Shown here: piece by piece, positions 6,304 through 12,417 of the stretch
Numbering within the stretch: position 1 is the first letter of the stretch
Layout of the letters: every line of letters begins with the position of its first letter
Source of the DNA: an uncultured Collinsella sp.
GTDB lineage: Bacteria; Actinomycetota; Coriobacteriia; Coriobacteriales; Coriobacteriaceae
NCBI GenBank assembly: GCA_902494605.1
Contig: CABUUG010000042.1
Location: 1 to 12,417, forward strand
Length of the DNA stretch: 12,417 bases
Direction: 5' to 3'
Notes under the pieces: model-generated
The model's input: only the letters and a program-made list of their open reading frames with translations
What the model was told of the DNA's origin: nothing
Database searches by the model: none
Made by a program: the position numbers and the translations under genes

Positions 6304-8916
6304 ATGGACGAGATTTTTGAGCATCTACTTCAAGATACCGACCGCGGGATCTCGATCAACCAGATTGTCAATCGCGTCGTGTTTCCCAACCACGATATCT
6401 GCATGCAGGCCAAAGCTGCCCTGGAGCGAGACTATGGCGAGTTCTGCTTTGCTGCCGTGATCCCCGATTACGAGGACTTCCAGCACATGGATCCGACCGA
6501 CGCCACCAATGCCGCCCTGGAAACCTGCGGGTCCGACGGCGAAGAGGTCACCAACGTCGTCTGGGGCTACAACTCGCTCCAGTACGAATACAACGGCATC
6601 CCCTCGCTGGAGGTTGCCAAGACTATCTCCAAGATGATCGGCGTTCCCGTCTACTACGAGTACACCGATGCCGATGAGATCGCCGCCGGCGCCGTGATCG
6701 CCGATGCGCAGGGCGATAGCGTCTCATTTGCAAACGTGGTCGACAAGAGCTGCTGGGTGTATTTCCCGGAGGGGTTCGACGGCGCCACCGACACCCTGTT
6801 CCGCTGCGGCATGGGAACCATGTCCATGCCCGACGGAAGCCAAAAGTACTTTGAGGACACCACCGACCCCATCATGCGTTCGTATGCGCAGCGCGGAAAC
6901 GTGTCCCTGTACTTCGACTTTCTCAAGGACCAGTTTGGCGCCCAAGAGGAGCCCCAGGCAGAGTCCGATGCCCAGGCAGAGTCCAATGCCCAGGCAGAGT
7001 CCGATGCCCAGGCATCGGGCAACGTCTACATGTCCCAGGCCATGGGCGCGATGACGTTTCGCATCGTCTTTCCCAATCATGACTGCTGCGGGTATATCCG
7101 CGATGATCTCGAAAAGTGCTTTGGCGGGTTCTCGCTCCAGGCGACTTGCGGCACACCCGACGGTACGTTTGACTCACCCGATGAAGTCCTGTCCACCATG
7201 GCAGGCCACGGAATCCCCGATGATGCAACCGATGTCGAATGGGGCTATAACTCCATGCGCTATCGCGTGGCGCACTCCGTGCCCAACGCCATCGTTCTCG
7301 AGACGTTGGTCCAGCACTACAACATTCCGCTGTACGTCGAGTATTTCGATGAGCTTAAACGCGCGACCGGCGCTGCCATTACGATCCCCGACATGGCAAA
7401 TCCGACCGCATTCATCCCCGGCACACTCGGATGCAAAGAGCAGATGTACTTTGACCATGGCAGCGACAACGAAGGCTACGTTGCACTTCGATGCGGCTAT
7501 TGCCAGGCAGTCTCCGATGATGGCAAAACGCGCATTTCCTTTGTCGACGACCCATCGCAGTCGGTCATGGCGGAAATGGCAGAAGAAGCATCGGTCGGAG
7601 TCTACGTTAGGCTGCTTAAAAAATTCGATCTTGAGCAAGTTCTCCCCGCTGGATATCAGAAACCGGCTTCTCGTCCCGCCGCAAGCTCCAAAAAGAGCAC
7701 TTCGACCTCCTCAGCAGAAAAATCGAAAATCAGCCTGTGGATGAACCCCATTGCAGAGAAGCATGTCTGGAACTCCCTCGATGCCTACGGTCAAAAGCAG
7801 GGCAAGCAAAATGACATGAACATGTTCTTTTTGGAGCCGCTCTATCGCGGCGGCGATCAGATCCGAGACCCATTTGGATTTGCCACAGGCCGCAAACCTT
7901 TGCCGGCTTATGCAAGCCACCAGGCGCACCGCAAGGTTATCGACGCCGCCCTTACTACCGACATAGAAGTCGGCGCGCTTGTCGCGGGGCTTCTCGGCCA
8001 AGACCTGTTGACATCCGAAGAGCTCAACGCGCTGCACCGCGACATCGAGCTCAAGGCCCAGGGTATAAGCGCCATTGCCACCGGAAGAGGCGCCGCACTC
8101 GAAAGCCGTTGCGACTCGGTTTGCTACCTTATTGCAAAGCTCCGGAGCCATGACGGCGACAATAGCCATCGCTTTATGATGTGGATGGCGGACACCGACC
8201 AAGCCGTACGCGTAAAGTTCTACGGCGAGGCACCGGCAATCGGCGCGCCCTTTACGTGCCGCTTTAGCGTAGTGGAAAATGACGTCATTACGCACTGGAT
8301 GCCCGTCGAGGGCGAGAAGGGCTTCTCTCGCTATAAGCAGATTCCCGAGGGAGGACGCATCGGCGTCTCCGCGGCAAAAAGCGACTCTGCCGCTATGAGC
8401 GCCCTGCGCAAGGGCAACGCGATGTTCCTTAAGACGTGCGGACTCAAGCAGACCGCGCCGTCCAAGACGCGCATGACCCCGGAGCAGTCGCAACGATTTA
8501 GCGAGCTACGAGAAAAACTGGGTCGTAAAACGGGCTACGCCCTTACAGTGCTCTTCTCGCGCTGCGTACTCTGCAGCACCGAAGCCGACCGATTCCTCGA
8601 GCTCATGGAGCACGCCGCAGCCGCGCACGATCGCGGAGAGGTGATCGACGTCGACGATACCGAGGTCGTAGAGCACAAGGCCGCTTACATGGTTGGCCCG
8701 ATCTCTACCGAGGATGGTACTTGTCAGCTCTACAACCCCAACACCATCAACTTTGAGGACTTTAGGTTCCAGCCCAACCTGCTCGAAGACTTCCACACCG
8801 ACCTGCCCCGTACCGGCAGCTTTATCAACATTGCAACGAGCGTCGTTGAGTCGGACGTCATCGCCGCCTGGACGGGCTACAACCCGGGCAACGCCCAGCG
8901 CTCGGCGCGCTACTAG
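6304..8916 (+). CDS. 870-residue protein with internally duplicated domain, unknown function
   Basis: I recognise no named family. The N-terminal half is a tandem duplication of about 200 residues. RVVFPNHDICMQ (24-35) and WGYNSLQY (87-94) in copy 1 match RIVFPNHDCCGY (253-264) and WGYNSMRY (313-320) in copy 2, and the flanking sequence aligns throughout. Copies are joined by a QAESDA repeat linker (218-237). A Ser/Lys-rich linker (about 455-475) leads to a separate C-terminal region (476-870) with no repeat; within it, 630-690 looks beta-rich and 735-780 helical. There is no signal peptide or membrane segment, so it is probably cytoplasmic. ATG 6304 has AAGAAGGA close upstream. The longer ORF from 6070 is rejected because it would begin upstream of this gene's promoter. 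It is divergent from the two-TM gene and followed by the 423-residue gene, which has the same promoter type. It might be a multidomain binding or scaffold protein, but that is a guess. Confidence 0.85.
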   Translation: MDEIFEHLLQDTDRGISINQIVNRVVFPNHDICMQAKAALERDYGEFCFAAVIPDYEDFQHMDPTDATNAALETCGSDGEEVTNVVWGYNSLQYEYNGIPSLEVAKTISKMIGVPVYYEYTDADEIAAGAVIADAQGDSVSFANVVDKSCWVYFPEGFDGATDTLFRCGMGTMSMPDGSQKYFEDTTDPIMRSYAQRGNVSLYFDFLKDQFGAQEEPQAESDAQAESNAQAESDAQASGNVYMSQAMGAMTFRIVFPNHDCCGYIRDDLEKCFGGFSLQATCGTPDGTFDSPDEVLSTMAGHGIPDDATDVEWGYNSMRYRVAHSVPNAIVLETLVQHYNIPLYVEYFDELKRATGAAITIPDMANPTAFIPGTLGCKEQMYFDHGSDNEGYVALRCGYCQAVSDDGKTRISFVDDPSQSVMAEMAEEASVGVYVRLLKKFDLEQVLPAGYQKPASRPAASSKKSTSTSSAEKSKISLWMNPIAEKHVWNSLDAYGQKQGKQNDMNMFFLEPLYRGGDQIRDPFGFATGRKPLPAYASHQAHRKVIDAALTTDIEVGALVAGLLGQDLLTSEELNALHRDIELKAQGISAIATGRGAALESRCDSVCYLIAKLRSHDGDNSHRFMMWMADTDQAVRVKFYGEAPAIGAPFTCRFSVVENDVITHWMPVEGEKGFSRYKQIPEGGRIGVSAAKSDSAAMSALRKGNAMFLKTCGLKQTAPSKTRMTPEQSQRFSELREKLGRKTGYALTVLFSRCVLCSTEADRFLELMEHAAAAHDRGEVIDVDDTEVVEHKAAYMVGPISTEDGTCQLYNPNTINFEDFRFQPNLLEDFHTDLPRTGSFINIATSVVESDVIAAWTGYNPGNAQRSARY
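6955..7014 (+). repeat. In-frame 18-bp tandem repeat encoding QAESDA
   Basis: Three 18-bp units (6955-6972, 6973-6990, 6991-7008) plus six bases of a fourth encode QAESDA, QAESNA, QAESDA, QA. Units differ by a single base. The run forms the linker between the two duplicated domains, and gain or loss of units would keep frame and vary linker length. Confidence 0.85.
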
Positions 8917-8946
8917 AGAGCGATTGGCACGGCCAAGCCATGTATC

Positions 8947-9028
8947 TGTTGCGCGGCATCGGCCCTGGACGTCGAACCGCGCCGTCCACGATGTTGCGCA
9001 ACAGAATGCAGCGCAGGCGGCCTAGTAT
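8947..9028 (+). promoter_or_regulatory. GATGTTGCGCAAC promoter of the 423-residue protein gene
   Basis: GATGTTGCGCAAC (8990-9002), 20 bases, then TAGTAT (9023-9028). The palindrome TGTTGCGCAACA is at 8992-9003. A degenerate second copy, TGTTGCGCGGCA, lies 45 bp upstream at 8947-8958, and a TGGACG/CGTCCA hairpin (8966-8971, 8983-8988) sits between them. The expected start is near 9035. Confidence 0.65.
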
Positions 9029-9040
9029 GCGAAGTAACAG

Positions 9041-9081
9041 GCGCGTGCAGGTCAGATGCATCGAATCTGGCCTGCACGCGC
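9041..9081 (+). promoter_or_regulatory. Long hairpin in the 5' leader of the 423-residue gene
   Basis: GCGCGTGCAGG (9041-9051) pairs perfectly with CCTGCACGCGC (9071-9081). The stem continues through a T-G wobble into CAGAT/ATCTG (9053-9057, 9065-9069), giving 17 pairs with a 7-base loop. It begins within a few bases of the predicted transcript start and ends about 15 bases before the ribosome site. No T-run follows, so it is not an intrinsic terminator. A 5' stabilising or translation-controlling structure is possible. Confidence 0.55.
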
Positions 9082-9108
9082 AACACAAATCATCGCAGGG
9101 TGCACACC

Positions 9109-10380
9109 ATGGCGCGTGACACATCAAACGATCCAGTTGTTAACTTGCCGCTCGATTACAAGTTCGACGGCAACGGCAACATCATCCAAAAGGTCTTTTT
9201 TGGCGTAAATGCGGTATTCTGCCCCGTCTGGTACTGGTGGTACTTCAAAAGCAATCGTGATCCCAACTTTTGGGTCGGTGACAGCGACATGGACGGCTAT
9301 GATCCCGAGGAATGCGCTACCGAGTTCCTGCACCGCATGGATAACTTTACGCCCGAGGAGAGCTGCAACCTCTTTGAAGTCGCAAAGTATTGCGACCGCA
9401 TGACGGGTGTTACCGTCTTTGACGTCGTAAACGGGCGAAATGTAAACGAACGACACCTGGATGACTACTACACCGGCTACGACCTTGGCATCGAAGATGA
9501 TGACGAGGACGAAGAAGACGACACAGACATCGAGATGGAGTTTGACGGGCAACCTGTTAGCCCCCAGCCGATGCGCGTATGCGACGAGGGCCCCTGCCAG
9601 TTTATGCTGCCGCCCGTTTTAAGCTGCGGAACGGACGACGGTTCTGGCTACGAGGTCGAGATTCCCCTTCGCGCCAAAACGACCAAGAGCGGCACTCCGC
9701 AGGAGCGACTATCGTTCTATATCCCCGCCGACGTCGCCGTACAGTGGTTCCGCGAGGTCACGGGCGAGCCGCAGGCCGACTACCAGCTGTTCCAAACCGT
9801 TTGGATGGGTCAGGCCAATCGGCTTGAGAATCCGCACTTTGTCGACCACCTGTTTTCCTATGCGTTTTGGCAGGAGCGACTGCTGCGCATCCTGCACTAC
9901 ACGTACAAGCGGGGCAAAGTGCAGAGTGTGCGCATCGTTGCCGACTACGAAGGCGACGCCGCCGAGTTTATTGACAAGTACTACCCGGAGGCCGAGGTCA
10001 TCGGTCATCAGGGCAATGAGAACGCCTTTGAAACGGGAGCCGCCTATCTGGTGGACCTCACGCTGGACTACAAATACAAGGGCGACAAGCTTGTCGAGAA
10101 AAAGACGTTCTCGGTCCTTGGCAGCTTTGGACGCGAATGGTATCGACTCTTTAGCGGCAATCCCAACGCCACCGTTGATGATTTCTATGCGTGGTGCGAA
10201 CAAACCGACACCTACGAGTCCCTACGTCAGGCAGCCGAAACCGCCGGCGCAATCGTTCAGTACACCACCTACGGGCTAAAGGACGGCAAGCTCACCAGCA
10301 AGCGCACCGAAGACCACCAAGGCCGCACCAACGTCGAGATTAATGAGGCGGCCGAGCTGAGGGACCGCATGCTTACGTAG
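9109..10380 (+). CDS. 423-residue protein with internal repeat, unknown function
   Basis: No family is recognised. An approximately 45-residue segment near the N-terminus (11-58, NLPLDYKFDGNG, KVFFGV, WYWWYF) recurs near the C-terminus (315-362, DLTLDYKYKGDK, KTFSVL, WYRLF), so the protein probably contains two related beta-rich modules. Between them lie an acidic run (about 127-145, DDDEDEEDD) and a middle region (about 155-300) rich in aromatic residues. There are no membrane segments or signal peptide. ATG 9109 is preferred over GTG 9100 because CAGGG lies 8 bases upstream of it. It has its own regulon-type promoter and a leader hairpin, and the next gene starts 60 bases after its stop with no terminator between, so the two probably form an operon. 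The two-module plan echoes the duplication in the preceding 870-residue protein, although I see no sequence match between the two proteins. Confidence 0.85.
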   Translation: MARDTSNDPVVNLPLDYKFDGNGNIIQKVFFGVNAVFCPVWYWWYFKSNRDPNFWVGDSDMDGYDPEECATEFLHRMDNFTPEESCNLFEVAKYCDRMTGVTVFDVVNGRNVNERHLDDYYTGYDLGIEDDDEDEEDDTDIEMEFDGQPVSPQPMRVCDEGPCQFMLPPVLSCGTDDGSGYEVEIPLRAKTTKSGTPQERLSFYIPADVAVQWFREVTGEPQADYQLFQTVWMGQANRLENPHFVDHLFSYAFWQERLLRILHYTYKRGKVQSVRIVADYEGDAAEFIDKYYPEAEVIGHQGNENAFETGAAYLVDLTLDYKYKGDKLVEKKTFSVLGSFGREWYRLFSGNPNATVDDFYAWCEQTDTYESLRQAAETAGAIVQYTTYGLKDGKLTSKRTEDHQGRTNVEINEAAELRDRMLT

Positions 10381-10426
10381 GCGGCAACAGGCCCAGATCA
10401 CGTTATCCGTTCATCTCTATACTCAC

Positions 10427-10443
10427 AGGAGGTACCTACTTTG
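10427..10443 (+). promoter_or_regulatory. Strong RBS deciding a TTG start
   Basis: A full AGGAGGT (10427-10433) is followed after 7 bases by TTG at 10441-10443, which opens a frame with no stop to the window end. No ATG or GTG in that frame has a comparable site, so TTG is the start. Confidence 0.85.
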
Positions 10444-12417
10444 ATTTCTCCAATCTGTTGGTCCGCGGCATTCCTCGTCGCTCTCGTCGCGCTCTGCTAT
10501 TCCATACACTTGGAACGGCACAACTATCAGCACAAACTCTTTGGCTTCGAGATCAATTCCAACCGTCGCATCGTCGCCTTTGGAATTCTTGCTCTTGGCG
10601 CTTTTTGCCTATTCGCCCCCGTTACCTGGGCGCAGTGCTTTTCTTCGGATCTTGGCGAGGGCTGGGAGCCGGGAGCCTTCAACTTTATTAGCTGGGTCAT
10701 CACCAACTTCTTTGCCGTGGGATGGACAACGACCATCCAGACCGGCCTCACCGATGTGACGTCAACCGTCTATAGCGCTATTCCCCTTGGCGGCAGCATT
10801 GCCGGCCAGGTATTCAACCTGCTCTATTCGCTGCTCACACTTGCATACATCATCGCCCTTCCCGTTGAAATTGGCCTGTTTGCCTTCAACGCTGTTGCCA
10901 CGCGTCTCTCGGGCAGCGTTATCAAGCGTCATCTCAAGTATGCCGACCATGCAATTATCTTTGAGAGCGTCGACGCCAACACCGAGTTGCTCGCGCGTGA
11001 TATCGTTAACAACATCAAGGACGGAACGCTCAATAACGCGAACGGCAACGGCGACATCGCCCTCATCTTTTGTCTAGGCAGCGACGAGGACAGCGAGCGT
11101 CAGCGCGTACTGCGCAATCTGTGCCAGGGCTATGTGCGTTATGTGTTCACCGACTCCGAAGCAGCCGATGTGCTCATAACGATTACATCGCTGCGCGATG
11201 CAGTTAAGCATCTGCTCGCAGTCGATATCGTCGCAACGAGCGAAGAAACCGAACACAATGTCAGCGCAACGATCGACATGCTCGAAGCGACGCACAAGGA
11301 TCCTCAGGCCGGCTGCGCGCCCAAGATTACGCTCCATTGCACCCACAAGAACCCCGATGATGCCCAGATCTTCGATGCCATCAAAGCCGACGATGAGCCG
11401 ACTTGTCTTCACTTGCTCTCACGCGTACAAGACGAAATATACGATGTACTTGAAGAAGCCCCACTCTACAGCGTGCTCGAGCCCATCGATATCTCCGTCA
11501 ACCCAAATCCCAAGCCTCAGAATCTCACCGTTCTCGTTTTCGGCGCAGGCGATTTCGGCATGCAGGCAACACGCACTTCCTTCTGGATGGGCCGCATGCC
11601 GGGCGTTCGTCTGAACATTGTTGTTGTCGACCCCAACGCCCGAACGATACTAGAACGCGAAGCCGCCCGCTACCCCGAGATGTTTGGCGAAAGCTGCAAC
11701 GGCATGCCGACAATTCGCTTTGTAGAAGCTGAGGCGCCCTCGGTTACAACCGATCGCCTTATTGCAGGCGACACCGTCACTACGCTGCACTACGACGCTC
11801 AAAACAAATGCGTATCGTCCAAGGCCGACAGCGCGCTAATTACCGATGACGCTCGCCTTTACGCTTTCGTAACCATGGGAGATTGTGGACAAAACCTCTC
11901 CTATTCGCTCATGCTCCAACGTCAGATCTTCAATCGCTTTATCGACCAGGGCTCACCGGACTACACCAAACAGCAACCCGTCATCTGTCCCCATATCGAG
12001 AGCGAAGAAATCCTAGGCGCCCTTAAAAGCCTCGATAAGACTCAGACGACTGGCAAAGACGCCGCCAATATCATGCATCCGTTTGGTGCCCGCAAGGCGT
12101 TCTACACCTACGGCAACATCATCAATGACAAGCGCGAGCGCCTGGCCGTGCAGCTCAATGCGGCATACGACCTTTGCTTTAATAGCTCCATTGAGAATGA
12201 TTTTGACGCAACGCTCGCCGTTGAGAAGGCAGTCAATAGTTACAACGGCAAAGAATCCAACAAGAGCAGCAGCCGAGCTTCGGCAGCACATATCCCCTAC
12301 CGCTTCTGGGCGCTTGGCTTTAGCGACGCCGACGTGGAACAGGGATCCTTCGAGCATGCCTGGAGGGAAAAGCTGCAGGGCAAGGTCAAGCCGGCTTCGA
12401 ATAACGACAACATTGCC
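10441..12417 (+). CDS. Membrane protein with tandem Rossmann/RCK-like domains and RyR-like end (partial)
   Basis: The frame is open for 659 codons from TTG 10441 and continues beyond the window, so the C-terminus is missing. The N-terminus has hydrophobic segments at about 3-22, 43-64, 81-100 and 120-150, the third being amphipathic with FAVGWTTTIQ, like a re-entrant or pore helix. A first Rossmann-like domain starts near 168 (HAIIFESVDANTELLARDI; TrkA-N-like, but without the GxGxxG glycines). A second at about 361-400 has a proper one (VLVFGAGDFG, then IVVVDPN). Near the end, residues 566-632 (ERLAVQLNAAY, then ESNKSSSRASAAHIPYRFWALG) resemble the prokaryotic RyR domain pattern with SNR..A.HI. 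The layout suggests a ligand- or nucleotide-gated channel with a sensory tail; no TVGYG potassium filter is visible. It is probably co-transcribed with the 423-residue gene. The domain calls are motif-based by eye. Confidence 0.8.
   Translation, partial: MISPICWSAAFLVALVALCYSIHLERHNYQHKLFGFEINSNRRIVAFGILALGAFCLFAPVTWAQCFSSDLGEGWEPGAFNFISWVITNFFAVGWTTTIQTGLTDVTSTVYSAIPLGGSIAGQVFNLLYSLLTLAYIIALPVEIGLFAFNAVATRLSGSVIKRHLKYADHAIIFESVDANTELLARDIVNNIKDGTLNNANGNGDIALIFCLGSDEDSERQRVLRNLCQGYVRYVFTDSEAADVLITITSLRDAVKHLLAVDIVATSEETEHNVSATIDMLEATHKDPQAGCAPKITLHCTHKNPDDAQIFDAIKADDEPTCLHLLSRVQDEIYDVLEEAPLYSVLEPIDISVNPNPKPQNLTVLVFGAGDFGMQATRTSFWMGRMPGVRLNIVVVDPNARTILEREAARYPEMFGESCNGMPTIRFVEAEAPSVTTDRLIAGDTVTTLHYDAQNKCVSSKADSALITDDARLYAFVTMGDCGQNLSYSLMLQRQIFNRFIDQGSPDYTKQQPVICPHIESEEILGALKSLDKTQTTGKDAANIMHPFGARKAFYTYGNIINDKRERLAVQLNAAYDLCFNSSIENDFDATLAVEKAVNSYNGKESNKSSSRASAAHIPYRFWALGFSDADVEQGSFEHAWREKLQGKVKPASNNDNIA

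Noticed and set aside
7711..8493. 260-codon minus-strand frame inside the 870-residue gene
   Set aside because: It is entirely antisense to a gene with a duplicated-domain structure, and has no RBS or recognisable motif.
8924..8936. TTGGC/GCCAA hairpin as terminator of the 870-residue gene
   Set aside because: The stem is only 5 bp and no T-run follows.
10418..10423. TATACT as a promoter for the membrane-protein gene
   Set aside because: Transcription would start inside the Shine-Dalgarno sequence, and there is no -35. Read-through from the upstream gene is more likely.

Overview
The window is high-GC bacterial DNA. The gene types (an EFR1-type flavodoxin/ferredoxin fusion, a DEAD-box helicase with a very long RG-rich tail), the codon use and the intergenic repeats look to me like a gut Coriobacteriia genome, most probably Collinsella. 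That placement comes from memory of such genomes and was not searched.

Left part (1-4846), everything transcribed leftwards (minus strand). A small transcription unit of unknown role (promoter, folded leader, 40-residue ORF, terminator) occupies 1-345. An EFR1-family ferredoxin gene (512-1273) is flanked by inverted copies of a TGGTGCATTGGGG repeat. A 620-base gene-free stretch (1274-1894) holds a 21-bp-period direct repeat, a 233-bp element with terminal inverted repeats that looks like a MITE, and a strong terminator. A DEAD-box RNA helicase (1895-4153) follows. Upstream of it lies a 690-base gap containing a leader hairpin and a regular array: eight copies of a 16-bp motif in alternating orientation with an exact 81-bp period (4426-4725).

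Right part (4847-12417). Two minus-strand genes (a GNAT acetyltransferase and a small acidic two-TM protein) are followed, divergently, by three plus-strand genes. These are an 870-residue protein with an internally duplicated domain, a 423-residue protein with a smaller internal repeat, and the first 659 codons of a membrane protein with tandem Rossmann/RCK-like domains and a RyR-like C-terminal region. The last gene starts with TTG and runs off the window.

The most informative link is regulatory. Four promoters (GNAT, two-TM protein, 870-residue protein, 423-residue protein) carry the identical 13-mer GATGTTGCGCAAC, including the palindrome GTTGCGCAAC. In each, exactly 20 bases separate it from a TAnnnT -10-like hexamer, in the orientation of the gene it serves. 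This suggests that one unidentified regulator controls the cluster, and probably the RyR/RCK-like membrane gene through read-through from the 423-residue gene. None of the three plus-strand proteins has a function I can name with confidence, so this is the part of the window most likely to be an undescribed system.
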